From positions 46,781-110,780 of the forward strand of contig VXQZ01000036.1 of NCBI GenBank assembly GCA_009838735.1: DNA of 64,000 nt. Direction: 5' to 3'. Numbering within the stretch: the first letter of the stretch is position 1; every line of letters starts with the position of its first letter. The position numbers were made by a program, and so were the translations under genes. A model generated the notes under the pieces. That model was given only the letters and a program-made list of their open reading frames with translations, had not been told where the DNA came from and did not search any database. Shown here piece by piece: positions 7,720 to 17,354 of this stretch. Source of the DNA: Chloroflexota bacterium. Its GTDB lineage: Bacteria; Chloroflexota; Dehalococcoidia; Bin125.

Positions 7720-9177
7720 ATGGCCGGCGATCGCTCAATCGGCTGCGTAGTGCTGGCGCACTTCCGCGCCTGCCTCGAACTGGCCCGGCGGCCGGAACTG
7801 GCGGACCAACCCGGCTTGATCGTCGTTCGCTCGGGCTCGCGGCCCCTGGTGGCGGACCGCCTGCCGGCGGCCGCGGCGATCAAGCCGGGCATGACGCTGG
7901 AGCAGGCGCTGGCACTGGAACCCCGGGCCATGGTCCTGGAGGCGGACGAGCCGCACTATGAGCGCGGATTCGAGCGATTGCTGGACCGGCTCGGCGAGGT
8001 CAGCGACCGGGTCGAGGGGTCGGAGTTGGGCATCGCCTACGTCGGCCTGGACGGACTCGCCCAGATGCACGGCGGCGAAGGGCCGCTGCACGAGGCGCTG
8101 CTCGCCGCCATCCCGGCGGCGTTCGGGCCGCGCGTCGGCGTGGGGCCGAATCCGTTCTCGGCCTTCGTCGCCGCCCGTACCCGCCGCTCGCCCGGCCTGA
8201 GCAAGATCGAGGGCGATCCAGCCCGGTTCCTCGCGCCGCACACTATCGGCCTGCTGCCGCTCCCGTCGGACCTGCTGGAGGAGCTGGGCATGCTCGGGCT
8301 GCAGCGACTGGGCGACGTGGCGGCGCAGGAGCCCGACGCCCTGCTCGACCGCTTCGGCCGCGAGGGCCGACGCGCGTGGGAGCTGGCCTCGGGGATCGAC
8401 GAGTGTCTCTTGCGTCCGCGCGCGCCCGATGAGCGGGTTTCTGAGACGATCTCGCTGCCCAGCGGGGCGAACTCGCTGGAACTGCTGCGCGTGGCGGTCG
8501 ACACGCTCGTGGCCCGCGTCTTCGCCCAGTCCCGGATGCAGGGCCGTTACGCCGGCACAGCGACGCTCACCTGCCAACTGGAGGACGCGCCAGACTGGAC
8601 GAAGGCATTCCATTTCCGCCGGCCGGTCGGCGACTGGCGGCGGGCGGCCGCGATCATCAAGGCGCGGCTGGAGACGGAGCACCCGCGGGCCGCGGTCGAG
8701 GCGATGACGATCACGCTCACCGACTTGAGCGGCGCGACGGGCGCCCAGCTCTCGCTCTTCCCCGACCAGCGCGCTGACCGCGAACGGCGCCTGCTGGAGA
8801 CCGAACGCGGACTGCAGGCGCGATTCGGGGGCAAGCAGGCGCTGCACCGGCTGGTCGAGGCCGCGGCCTGGCATCCGGCACCGGAGCTGCGCACGCTGCA
8901 GGTGCCGATCGACCCGGCCGCCCGGAGCGGTATGCGCCCGGTGACCGCCCCGGCATCGGTTGAGGTGCGCGAGGACCCCGGTGAGCGGCCGAGCGCGGTG
9001 CGGATCGGTGGCGAGTGGCGGGCGGTCTCGCGGATCGAGAACCGCTGGTGTTTCGAGCTCTGGTGGCGTCCGGCGCCGATTCAGCGGAGCTACTACCGGG
9101 TAAGTGCCGAGGACGGCCGGCGGCTCACGCTCTACCGCGACGGTGAGGACCAGCAGTGGTACCGCCAATCGGCTTGA
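7720..9177 (+). CDS. imuB: ImuB, inactive Y-family polymerase-like mutagenesis factor
   Basis: 485 aa. It has Y-family polymerase organisation, but the catalytic acidic residues are not conserved: the first motif reads LAHFRACLE where active enzymes have an Asp, and the second reads YVGLDGLAQMHG. This is the ImuB pattern. A beta-clamp-binding motif QLSLF is at 343-347. The C-terminal ~55 aa (IGGEWRAVSRIENRWCFELWWRP) match the Trp-rich tail seen in many ImuB proteins. ImuB is known to bridge the sliding clamp and DnaE2 during SOS mutagenesis. The start at 7720 is where homology begins; the frame upstream is non-coding. The 3' end overlaps dnaE2 by 22 nt. No ImuA-like gene is adjacent and no convincing LexA box was found. 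Confidence 0.85.
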   Translation: MAGDRSIGCVVLAHFRACLELARRPELADQPGLIVVRSGSRPLVADRLPAAAAIKPGMTLEQALALEPRAMVLEADEPHYERGFERLLDRLGEVSDRVEGSELGIAYVGLDGLAQMHGGEGPLHEALLAAIPAAFGPRVGVGPNPFSAFVAARTRRSPGLSKIEGDPARFLAPHTIGLLPLPSDLLEELGMLGLQRLGDVAAQEPDALLDRFGREGRRAWELASGIDECLLRPRAPDERVSETISLPSGANSLELLRVAVDTLVARVFAQSRMQGRYAGTATLTCQLEDAPDWTKAFHFRRPVGDWRRAAAIIKARLETEHPRAAVEAMTITLTDLSGATGAQLSLFPDQRADRERRLLETERGLQARFGGKQALHRLVEAAAWHPAPELRTLQVPIDPAARSGMRPVTAPASVEVREDPGERPSAVRIGGEWRAVSRIENRWCFELWWRPAPIQRSYYRVSAEDGRRLTLYRDGEDQQWYRQSA

Positions 9178-12100
9178 CGGCCCAGGGCGCGTCCGGCTCC
9201 GCCTACGTGGAACTGCACGCCAAGAGCTTCCACTCCTTCGGCCTGGGCGCCTCGCACGGGCACGAACTGCTGGCGCGAGCCCGCTCGCTGGGGATGCCTG
9301 CCTTGGCCCAGACGGACACCAACCTCTGCGGCGCGCTCGAGTTCGCGCGACTGGCGGACAGCCTCGAGATTCAGCCGATCACGGGCGGGGAACTGACCCT
9401 GGCCGATGAGTCCCGGGTGACCCTGCTGGCCAAGTCGCGCGAGGGCTACGCCAACCTCTCGCGCCTGTTCACGCTGGCCAACGAGGTTGATCGGCGCAAT
9501 CCGCGGCTCGACCCGGCGCATTTGCCGGAGCATGCCGCCGGACTGGTGCTGCTGGCCGGCGGACGGCATGGCGCGCTCTCGCGCCTGGCGCTGCGGGGTG
9601 AGGCGGTCGCGGCCCGCGAGTTGCTGGAGCACTACCGCGACTGGTACGGCGCGGACTCGGTCTATGTCGAGCTCGTGCAGAACCTCCTGCGCGAGGACGC
9701 GGGGCGCAACCACGAACTGGCCGCGCTCGCGCGAGCGGCCGGCGCGCCGCTCGTGGCCACCAACGATGTCCACTACCACGCGCCCGAGCGCTACCGCTTG
9801 CAGCACGCCCTGGTCGCGGCTGCAGGCAACTGCACGCTCGACCAGGCGCTCAAGCAGATCCAGCCCAACCATCACCTGCACCTCAAGTCCGCCCAGGAGA
9901 TGGCGGAGCTGTTCTCCGAGGTTCCGGAGGCGCTCTCGAACACACTGCGGGTCGCCGAGCAGTGCCGCTTCAACCTCTCTGCCGACCTCGGCTACACCCT
10001 GCCCGAACCGGTCGTTCCCCGGGGCTACACGCCGGGAACCTACCTGCGCCGGCTCTGCGAGGAGGCGGCCTCGCGCCGCTACGGCTCAGTTACGCCCGAG
10101 GTCGGAGCGCGGCTGGACGAGGAGTTCCGGCTGATCGAACGCCACGGCCTGGCCGGCTTCCTGCTGCTCTACCGCGAGATCGTGCGGCTGGCCCAGCGGA
10201 TCATGGAGGAACGCGGCCTGGTCGAGCCGGAGACGCCCTTGGAGAAGCGGCCGCCCGGTCGCGGTCGCGGATCGTCGGTGGCGCTCTTGGTCGGCTACCT
10301 GATCGGGATCAGCCACGTCGACCCGCTCAAATGGGAACTGACGCTGGAGCGCTTCCTGCCCGACGACATGACGTCCTTGCCCGACATTGACCTCGACTTT
10401 CCACGCGGGCTGCGCGACGAGTTGATCGAGCGGGTGCACGAGTACTTCGGCCGCGACTACGCGGTGTTGACCGGCGCGATCTCGACCTACTCGGTCAAGG
10501 GCATCATCCAGGACCTGGGCAAGGCGCTGGGTCTGCCGCCGGATGATCTGCGGCTCCTGTCGAAGCAGATTCACTCGCACGACGGGGCGCGGCTGCGCGA
10601 GGAGATGGAGCAGTTGCCGGCGTTTCGGGACAAGGTCGAGGCGCACGGCTGGCGCGACCTGATTGCGCTCGCGCCGCAGCTGATGGGGGCGCCGCGCGGG
10701 CTGGGTCAGCACGTGGGCGGGATGATCCTCTCGGACTCGCCGATCCCCGAGCTGGTGCCGGTGCGGGCCGGCGCGATGGCGGGTCGCTACATCATGGACT
10801 GGAACAAGGACAGCGTGGCCGACGCCAACTTCGCCAAGATCGACCTGCTCTCGCTGCCCGTGCTCGACCAGCTCGAGGAAGCGCTCGACCTGATTGAGCA
10901 GCGCTCCGGCGTCAGGCCCGACCTGAGCCAGATCAGTCCTGAGGACGACGGCGTCTACGACATGATCAACGCGGGCCGCTCGAAGGGCGTCTTCCTCTTG
11001 CAGTCCCCGGCGCAGCTCAAGATGGGTCAGCGGCTCAGGTCGCGGCGGCTGCTCGACCTCGCTTACCAGGTCGCGTTGATCCGTCCCGGGGTGGGCACAC
11101 AGGGCAGCGCGGTCAGCCAGTTCGTCGACCGCTACCGGCACGGCGCCCCGTGGGAGTACGACCACCCGCTGGAGGAGCGGGCCCTGGAGCGCGGCTACGG
11201 CGTGATCGTCTGGCAGGAGCAGGTGGTCCAGCTGATCATGGACGTCGCCGGGATGTCGGCGGCCGAGGCGGACGAGGTGCGCCGCGCGTTCGCCCGACCC
11301 AACAACGAGCACCTGGTCGAGATGCACCACGAGCGCTTCCTCGAGGGCGCACGGGCCAACGGCGTGCCGGACGACACGGCCGAGACGATCTTCGCCAAGA
11401 TCAACGGTCACTACATGTTCCCAGAGTCGCACTCGCACGCCTTCGCGATCACGGCCTACCAGGCGGCCTGGCTCAAGCGCTATCACCCGCTGGAGTTCTT
11501 CGTCACACTCGTCAACAACCAGCCGATGGGCTTCTATCCGGTCGAGACCCTCAAGCAGGACGCGCGCAGGTTCGGGGTGCGCTTCCTCAACCCCTGCGTC
11601 AACCGCAGCGGGGTGCGGGCTCAGCCGGAGGCTGAGGCGGCCCGCCTGGGCCTGGGCATGATCAAGGACCTCGGGCCGGAGTCGGCCCGGCTGATCGTCG
11701 CTGAGCGAGAGCAGCATGGACCCTACGCCGATGCAGGCGAACTGGTCCGCCGTACCGGGCTCAAGCCCCAGGCCGCGCGCTCGCTGATCGAAGCGGGCGC
11801 CTTCGATGCGGTGACGCCCAACCGGCGCCGGGCGCTCTGGGAGGCGGGGCTGCCGATTCGCCCCTCGCGCTCCGGCCAGCGGGCCTTCCCGGTCCACGGT
11901 TCGGACGCGCCGCCGCACTTCCCCGATTTCACGGACTACGAGCGGATGGCCGGCGAGTACCGGGCGCTGGGCATCTATCCCTCCGGTCACGTGATGGAGT
12001 TCATCCGCCCCACCCTGGACCAGGGAGTGCTGAGCGCGGCCCAGGTCTACGACCGCCAGGACGGCGAGCGCGTTCGGGTGGCCGGATGGGTAATCGCCCG

Positions 12101-12338
12101 GCAGCACCCGCGCGGCCGGGACGGCACCGTGTTCATCACGATCGAGGACGAGACCGGCGACGTGCAGTCGATCGTCTGGCGCGACGTGTTCGCCCGCTCC
12201 CGGCGGGCGCTCTCCAACCAGCTGATCCTGCTCGGGGGCCGGATCGACCGCTGGGACGGCACGACCAACATCGTGGCCGAGCGGATCGACGTGATCGAGG
12301 CGGGCATCCGCATGCCCTCGGCCCACGACTGGCGCTGA
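9156..12338 (+). CDS. dnaE2: DnaE2-type error-prone DNA polymerase III alpha subunit
   Basis: 1060 aa, the length of DnaE2 and shorter than replicative DnaE. The N-terminal PHP domain is degenerate: LHAKSFHSF and TDTN replace the usual HxH and TDH metal ligands, so proofreading-type activity is unlikely. The polymerase core is intact, with GRGRGSSVA near residue 368 and the catalytic PDIDLDF at 409-415. Helix-hairpin-helix repeats and a C-terminal OB fold (RVAGWVIARQ...ITIEDETGD) complete the protein. The GTG start at 9156 lies inside imuB (22-nt overlap), ensuring co-translation. With ImuB it should form a translesion mutasome that raises mutation rate after DNA damage; this follows from the families. 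Confidence 0.9.
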   Translation: MVPPIGLTAQGASGSAYVELHAKSFHSFGLGASHGHELLARARSLGMPALAQTDTNLCGALEFARLADSLEIQPITGGELTLADESRVTLLAKSREGYANLSRLFTLANEVDRRNPRLDPAHLPEHAAGLVLLAGGRHGALSRLALRGEAVAARELLEHYRDWYGADSVYVELVQNLLREDAGRNHELAALARAAGAPLVATNDVHYHAPERYRLQHALVAAAGNCTLDQALKQIQPNHHLHLKSAQEMAELFSEVPEALSNTLRVAEQCRFNLSADLGYTLPEPVVPRGYTPGTYLRRLCEEAASRRYGSVTPEVGARLDEEFRLIERHGLAGFLLLYREIVRLAQRIMEERGLVEPETPLEKRPPGRGRGSSVALLVGYLIGISHVDPLKWELTLERFLPDDMTSLPDIDLDFPRGLRDELIERVHEYFGRDYAVLTGAISTYSVKGIIQDLGKALGLPPDDLRLLSKQIHSHDGARLREEMEQLPAFRDKVEAHGWRDLIALAPQLMGAPRGLGQHVGGMILSDSPIPELVPVRAGAMAGRYIMDWNKDSVADANFAKIDLLSLPVLDQLEEALDLIEQRSGVRPDLSQISPEDDGVYDMINAGRSKGVFLLQSPAQLKMGQRLRSRRLLDLAYQVALIRPGVGTQGSAVSQFVDRYRHGAPWEYDHPLEERALERGYGVIVWQEQVVQLIMDVAGMSAAEADEVRRAFARPNNEHLVEMHHERFLEGARANGVPDDTAETIFAKINGHYMFPESHSHAFAITAYQAAWLKRYHPLEFFVTLVNNQPMGFYPVETLKQDARRFGVRFLNPCVNRSGVRAQPEAEAARLGLGMIKDLGPESARLIVAEREQHGPYADAGELVRRTGLKPQAARSLIEAGAFDAVTPNRRRALWEAGLPIRPSRSGQRAFPVHGSDAPPHFPDFTDYERMAGEYRALGIYPSGHVMEFIRPTLDQGVLSAAQVYDRQDGERVRVAGWVIARQHPRGRDGTVFITIEDETGDVQSIVWRDVFARSRRALSNQLILLGGRIDRWDGTTNIVAERIDVIEAGIRMPSAHDWR

Positions 12339-12395
12339 CGCGCGTCGCGGCCGGGATTGCGCCGCAGGGCTTCGGCGGTGCATCATGGCCGGGAG

Positions 12396-13061
12396 ATGTG
12401 CGGCCGATACAGCCTGACGGCGGATCCAGAGGAACTGGCGCGGCGGTTCGAGTTCGCCGGCGACTGGAAGCACCTCGCACCTCGCTTCAATGTCGCGCCC
12501 ACCCAACAGGTGCTGGCCGTGGTCGGCGGAGACGAACGGCGAGCCGGCCTGATGCGCTGGGGACTGATCCCCCATTGGGCCAAGCAGCGGAGGCCCGGCC
12601 GGCCGCTGATCAACGCCCGGGCGGAGACCGTCGCCGAACGCCCGGCCTTCCGCGCCGCGTTCCGGCGCCGGCGCTGCTTGGTCCTTGCCGACGGGTTCTA
12701 CGAGTGGCAGCGGGCGGGCGGCAGCAAGCGGCCGATGCGCATCGTCCTTGACTCGGAAGAGCCGTTCGCCTTCGCCGGGTTGTGGTCCGTCTGGACCGAC
12801 CCCGAGGGCCAGCGCATCTCCTCCTGCGCCATCATCACGACCGAAGCGAACGACCTGCTCAAGCCAATCCACGACCGGATGCCGGTCATCTTGCCCAGGG
12901 ACGCGGAGGGGTTCTGGTTGGACCCCGGGGTCGATGACTCAGGGGTGCTCGGCAGTTTGTTGGTCCCGTATGCCAGCGACGCCATGGCTACCTACGAGGT
13001 CTCGGTGCTTGTCAACTCAGCAACCAACGACAGCCCCGAGGTGATCGCGAAGGTCGTCTGA
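12396..13061 (+). CDS. SRAP/HMCES (YedK) abasic-site protein
   Basis: 221 aa, with MCGRYS at the N-terminus. The catalytic Cys2, exposed after Met removal, forms a thiazolidine crosslink with abasic sites in single-stranded DNA, so translation must begin at 12396 rather than at the upstream in-frame codon. Other family residues are present: RFNVAPTQ, INARAETV, the active-site Glu in FYEW, and His in IHDRMPVIL. The gene is 57 nt downstream of dnaE2 on the same strand. That makes biological sense: one pathway shields abasic sites while the other copies past lesions. Confidence 0.9.
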   Translation: MCGRYSLTADPEELARRFEFAGDWKHLAPRFNVAPTQQVLAVVGGDERRAGLMRWGLIPHWAKQRRPGRPLINARAETVAERPAFRAAFRRRRCLVLADGFYEWQRAGGSKRPMRIVLDSEEPFAFAGLWSVWTDPEGQRISSCAIITTEANDLLKPIHDRMPVILPRDAEGFWLDPGVDDSGVLGSLLVPYASDAMATYEVSVLVNSATNDSPEVIAKVV

Positions 13062-13308
13062 GCAGCGAGTTCAAGGCGCAGCTGTGTGGCGTCCTTGATA
13101 CCTTGCAGCTCTCACCCTTTGTCCGATCTTCGCTCCAGTTCGCGGAGTCGATGTTGATCTTCATTCGAGACGTATTGCTGACGCCCCACTCAAGGCTGAA
13201 AACGACCCGGACGCAGAGCCTCGGATGCAAGGCTGGTCCTCTACTGCAGGCCGACGGGGGCGACCAGTCATTCGATCAAATCGGGCAACGCGCAGCGCAC
13301 GCTTGCAG

Positions 13309-14595
13309 TCACTCTGCAATTCGATAGTCAAAGATGTCCTGAAGGTCCTTGAGCTTCGTGGTCTGAGCCACCTGTTGATCATTGACAATGCGAGCGATTA
13401 CTTCGAGTGCAATAGTAGAGGCTTGATCCTTGTCGTCTTCGGTTACTTCAATACGGCCATCATGAACAACCTTCGATCTCAGATCGTACAGTCGTACGAC
13501 ATCCTTAGCCAACTGGAATCGCGTGTCCTGGTCCTTCCCCATGACTCGCGCTACGAGTCGTGAGAGGCGAAAAGAGAGCTCGCCTGAACCGCTGGGAAGG
13601 AGAAGCGATTCCAAGGCAATGATCGAGTACAAGAGGGTGTCTTCCGGGGTTTCGGCCGCCGCAGAGCGACCGCCCCACCTAACTGCTCTGAGCAGCAGGT
13701 CCTCAACTTTGGTACGACGCTCTTTGGTTAGGAGCGCCTCGACCCGCTGAAGTGCTTTCGCTGCTGACGGGGTCAAGTCAGCGTGTCGAGCGAAGGAGTA
13801 GGTCCAGGGCAACTTGGCCTTCGGTTCGGTTGCGAACGATCCCTCGCTCGCTAACGTCAGGCTGGTAACGGTGCCTGTGGGTGGACCATTTCTGGCCATG
13901 GACAACGTGCCTCTGTTGTAAGGCATCAGTTCTGCGAAGAAGTTTAGGCATTCGATTGACTCGAGCACCGCACGTTCGGCAAGCGTCAAACCGGCGTCTT
14001 GGTCGCGAGCGGGTACTCGGTGAATCGCCACAGTCGTGCCGAGTAACTCCGAGGCAAGATATCGCTCGATGTGGTCCAGTTTCCCTTGGATGTCCGCTGT
14101 GTGCTTTGTGCGAACGATGCTCCTGAGTCGATCCATGTCGGAATCGTCAATCGCACGGAAGTCAATCAAGGCGAGGGACACGGGAAGGCTCTCAGGATCT
14201 GCGCCTGCAATCGGAACCCAGCTCTCAAACTCTTCCGGTTCAGCCTGTAGGCGGTCGCGAAACTCCACTACCGCCTCTTCAATCCGGCCCTTGAGTTCTT
14301 CCGCGTCAGGTGCGCGATCACCGACAACCAAGAAGATCGCATCCTTCAATGCCGAATCGAGCGCCTTCTCCGACATGTCCCCGTTGGGGGCGAATTTCTC
14401 CTTCGACTGGCTAAGGATCCGTCGGTACTCGAAAGTCTCCTGGTGTGACAGCTGAAGCGAGTTGTCCCTTCGACTCCAGAGGGTTGCATATTCGTCTTGG
14501 TCGAAATCCCGTTCTCGATTGACGTTGGCGGCGAACTCCTCGAGATAGGTGCGAAGGAACGACAGGTCAATCTGATGTCTCCGGGGCTCTGGCAC
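13309..14595 (-). CDS. Hypothetical protein with C-terminal HEPN-like (Apea-type) domain
   Basis: 428 aa. The GTG start follows GGAGGAG at a spacing of 7. The N-terminal 300 aa are helical and charged without a recognised domain. The C-terminal ~130 aa read YSIIALESLLLP...LSRLVARVMG...VVRLYDLRSKVVHDG. R-S-K-V-V-H is an RX4H motif in the position typical of HEPN/Apea-like proteins, many of which are RNases in defence or toxin systems. It is convergent with the SRAP gene (247-nt gap) and has no obvious antitoxin partner. Assignment to HEPN is from motif and helix pattern only. Confidence 0.65.
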   Translation of the reverse strand: MPEPRRHQIDLSFLRTYLEEFAANVNRERDFDQDEYATLWSRRDNSLQLSHQETFEYRRILSQSKEKFAPNGDMSEKALDSALKDAIFLVVGDRAPDAEELKGRIEEAVVEFRDRLQAEPEEFESWVPIAGADPESLPVSLALIDFRAIDDSDMDRLRSIVRTKHTADIQGKLDHIERYLASELLGTTVAIHRVPARDQDAGLTLAERAVLESIECLNFFAELMPYNRGTLSMARNGPPTGTVTSLTLASEGSFATEPKAKLPWTYSFARHADLTPSAAKALQRVEALLTKERRTKVEDLLLRAVRWGGRSAAAETPEDTLLYSIIALESLLLPSGSGELSFRLSRLVARVMGKDQDTRFQLAKDVVRLYDLRSKVVHDGRIEVTEDDKDQASTIALEVIARIVNDQQVAQTTKLKDLQDIFDYRIAE

Positions 14596-15100
14596 TTCCG
14601 ACTCCTCCCGCCACCGGGGATCCGATGCTACTCCCGACGGCGCGACTGTAGGGTCTCAGCTTGTACCTATTGCTTTGAGGCGGAGGCAGAGTGGGGCCCG
14701 GGACGCAGATCCCTCAGGCACGTACTGTCTGTCGCCAACGACCTGGCCGGAGGTCGCCCCGCTCTAGCAGCGGGGGCAGACCCGTGTTGTCAGAGTTCGC
14801 TTGTGATGCCAACCGAGTCTCAGCGTCGGCGCCGCCCAGATAGCAATGCGCCATGGCTGTGATAATGTGCTTCCCTTGAAGCACGGGCCTGCGTCTGCAC
14901 GCGTTTCGCAAGTCTCACCCGCAGTCGCGAGGTCCGTTCATTCAGAGATGGCGATCGCCGCATCCGGCAGGGCCGCGCCTTGCTGTTGGCGGGTGAGTGG
15001 GATGACCCTTCGGAGGTGTAGCCGCTTCCGGCGCGAGTGACGATTTAGTCAATCTCCAGGTCGGGTGATCCCGTGGCTGGACGCGATCAGAAGTCGGCAT
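14596..15100. other. Gene-poor stretch, about 500 nt
   Basis: Separates two minus-strand genes. I see no convincing ORF, RNA gene or repeat; open frames here are short with atypical amino-acid composition. It must contain the promoter of the HEPN-like gene near its left end, but no consensus boxes stand out. Confidence 0.4.
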
Positions 15101-15574
15101 TCAGTCCTTGATCGCCGGGATCGGAGCACTCGGCGAATGGATTGCCGACCGCGGGGCAAGGGGAATCGGACACACCTCTAGCCACTCTCGACCGGTAACC
15201 GACGCCACACCCTTGCGGACGGTCATCGCGTTCATGTCCCGATGCACCTCCAGCGCGCGGTAGCGGAACGGTGGCCCGAGAGGAGATTCCCGGGCCAGCT
15301 GAAACACTTGGGCCCACAACACGCGGAGATCGTGTGGGACCTGCTTCGACTCATACGCATCAGCGAGTTCGTCGAACCGTACCTCGAACTCGATGAGCGC
15401 TGGCTCGGCGGCGAACCGGTCCGTTCGCTTGGCCAGCTCTATGCATTCGCGACGCGAACGAATGGCGCCATGGATCCTGCGGCGTTGTGCGCTCACCGTC
15501 GTGGTGTTCCAGATCGTGATCACGGCGACCACGATGGCGGCGACCGAGCCCAGAATCGTCAGTGCGGTCACCAC
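15101..15574 (-). CDS. Membrane-anchored hypothetical protein, 157 aa
   Basis: The GTG start is preceded by AAGGAG at a spacing of 7. Residues 4-22 form one hydrophobic segment (LTILGSVAAIVVAVITIW). A cytoplasmic, helical, charged domain follows (RRECIELAKRTDRFAAE...FEVRFDELADAYES) with a Pro-rich C-terminus. No family is recognised. The arrangement resembles small N-terminally anchored proteins that accompany mobile DNA. Confidence 0.55.
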   Translation of the reverse strand: MVTALTILGSVAAIVVAVITIWNTTTVSAQRRRIHGAIRSRRECIELAKRTDRFAAEPALIEFEVRFDELADAYESKQVPHDLRVLWAQVFQLARESPLGPPFRYRALEVHRDMNAMTVRKGVASVTGREWLEVCPIPLAPRSAIHSPSAPIPAIKD

Positions 15575-15801
15575 GCCCCGCTCCTTCCCCGAGAAAATTC
15601 TGAATCGCTGTGGTGCTTCAGCCAGCGTACGCCGAGTCTGGACGGGCCTGGCGGTGAACTGCGCGACGAGTGCCCTCGCCCGAGCACCGGGACCGACGGC
15701 GCGTGGCTGCTCTGACCGAGGCCGCGGGCATCTTCTCCCATATGCCGATCTGCATGAGCTAGCGGTCCCCGGCGGCGGTTCAACCGGGCGGGCGCGGTGG
15801 G

Positions 15802-16119
15802 TCAGAGGACGTCGCGCAGCGGCTTCAGCGGACGCAGCCTGATCTTGCCCCGCGAGCGCGCCGGGCGAGCGGCGATCGTGATCGGCTCGCCCGTGGCCGG
15901 GCTGCGGCCCGCGCGTTCCGATCGCTCCGGCAGCGGCGCAACTTCGGCTCGCACCAGTCCGGCCAGCGTGACCACGCCGGGTCCCTCGGGCGAAAGCTCC
16001 GCCAGGACCACCTCGGCAAGCGACTCCAGCACCCGATCGACATCCGTTGCAGCGACGTTACTGTGCTGGGTCACTGCCCTCGCCAGCTCTGCCTTTGTCA
16101 TGCCTCGCGATTTGCTCAT
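15802..16119 (-). CDS. HU-like nucleoid DNA-binding protein
   Basis: 105 aa. The helical dimerisation half begins MTKAELARAV and the beta-arm region carries GRSPATGEPITI, the HU/IHF signature with its intercalating proline. A basic C-terminal extension (RPARSRGKIRLRPLKPLRDVL) is longer than in the usual 90-aa HU. The start is supported by GGGAGGT 7 nt upstream. It bends and compacts DNA; near a mobile element it may aid recombinase or replication complexes, which is inference. Confidence 0.85.
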   Translation of the reverse strand: MSKSRGMTKAELARAVTQHSNVAATDVDRVLESLAEVVLAELSPEGPGVVTLAGLVRAEVAPLPERSERAGRSPATGEPITIAARPARSRGKIRLRPLKPLRDVL

Positions 16120-16433
16120 CAGTCGACCTCCCGGGTTTCGTCATACTTCTACTCAGTGGTTCAGGGTCCGCTTCATCGCAGCCCACACTGCGCGCACGGG
16201 CATCGAGCGCCGATGCCGCGGGCTCGTCTGCGCTTGGGCGGGACGCGACCGCTTTTGGGCCCTCCACGGTCTTGCGCCGAACGGGCCGGGCCTACCGATT
16301 CAACGGATCAGGGCGCGGGAAGACGGGCGGCGCGGACGCCGGCAACGGCGGGAGCGGCGTGTCGGAATCTCATCTCAACCAGGCTGCGCATACGTTTCGT
16401 CTCCTCGTTGGCCGCTGCTCTGTACCGATCGCC
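16120..16433. other. Intergenic, about 310 nt
   Basis: Between the HU-like gene and the 3' end of the secreted-protein gene, both on the minus strand. It contains the HU ribosome binding site at its left edge. No other gene or repeat is seen. Confidence 0.4.
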
Positions 16434-17057
16434 CTAATCGGCGTCGGGCGGATTCCCGTAGGGCGGGAAGTCGGAGGACGGCGGCTTCCACTGCGGGAAA
16501 TCGCCGTTCGGGTGGACCAGCGCCCGCTCCTGCGAGCGGTAGTAGGCGTTCCAGCTCGCGCGGCGGCACTGCTCGTTCCCCGTCCCGTAGGAGCCCGAGC
16601 GCTGCCAGCGACCCTGGAATCGCTCCTCCCGGTAGCAGTTGCCGTCGTCACCGAGCACTGCACGGTTGTTCCCGTTGGCCTCGTAGACAACGCGGTCGAC
16701 CGGCTGGTTGACCGGAGGCCGTTTGTTGCCCTGCTCCTGGACCTCGCGGATCTCCGTGCGGATCACCGTCGAGGGCGAGTCGGTGTAGGGCGTCGCCACG
16801 CGGTCGCCGTCGTAGACCCAGAGGATGCGCGCCTCGTGGTCCCAGTCGAAGACCCAGCCGGGCTTCGCCGCGTCGCAGCCGACGCCGGACCACCAGTCCT
16901 CGAAGCCCGTCATGTTGCCGACCAGGGCCCAGTAGCCCTCAACGCACTGCACGGAGGGGCTGCCGGCCCGGGCGCGGTCCCCGCTCGTGAAGGCGGCCGC
17001 CGCAAGCATGGCGAGCACCGCGAAGAGGCCGATCAGCGTCCGTGTGCGCCTGGTCAT
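16434..17057 (-). CDS. Secreted hypothetical protein, 207 aa
   Basis: The start is placed at 17057 because the protein then begins MTRRTRTLIGLFAVLAM and continues as a Sec signal peptide cleaved near residue 32 (RARA). The longer upstream frame lacks a signal peptide at its N-terminus. The mature part has Cys residues at SVQC, GVGC, NC and EQC that could form two disulfides, many Trp/Tyr, and a Pro-rich C-terminus (KPPSSDFPPYGNPPDAD). No domain is recognised. It lies in the same orientation downstream of the giant surface-protein gene. Confidence 0.65.
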   Translation of the reverse strand: MTRRTRTLIGLFAVLAMLAAAAFTSGDRARAGSPSVQCVEGYWALVGNMTGFEDWWSGVGCDAAKPGWVFDWDHEARILWVYDGDRVATPYTDSPSTVIRTEIREVQEQGNKRPPVNQPVDRVVYEANGNNRAVLGDDGNCYREERFQGRWQRSGSYGTGNEQCRRASWNAYYRSQERALVHPNGDFPQWKPPSSDFPPYGNPPDAD

Positions 17058-17288
17058 TGCGGTGCTTCCCGCCCAAGGAGACGGATCGGGACGAGGAGGG
17101 CAGAGCACCCTGCCACCGTGCCTGCTACCCAGCTCTCGGTCAGACGAGTCCATGCGAGCTCCCCTTCCGGTAACGGGACTACGAACAGCAGGATAAGACT
17201 TGTTCAGTGATGGTTCTATGACTATCGGCTTATCCGCCTAGCATTGTTTGGTGATTAGGTGGAACACACCCGCAGGAAACGCAGTCTG

Positions 17289-17312
17289 CGCGAGGTGGTT
17301 GACCACCTCGCG
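17289..17312 (-). terminator. Perfect hairpin downstream of the giant gene
   Basis: 10-bp perfect stem (17289-17298 with 17303-17312) and TTGA loop, about 45 nt after the stop of the minus-strand giant gene. No long U-run follows on that strand, so termination by this hairpin is likely but not certain. Confidence 0.5.
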
Positions 17313-17354
17313 TAGCGCCTGCAGCATCGATGAGTCAGGCGCCCCCGGCTTCGG

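Noticed and set aside
10086..12872. 928-codon minus-strand frame opposite dnaE2 and SRAP
   Set aside because: Shadow of a high-GC coding sequence; product lacks any motif, while the plus strand encodes clear DnaE2.
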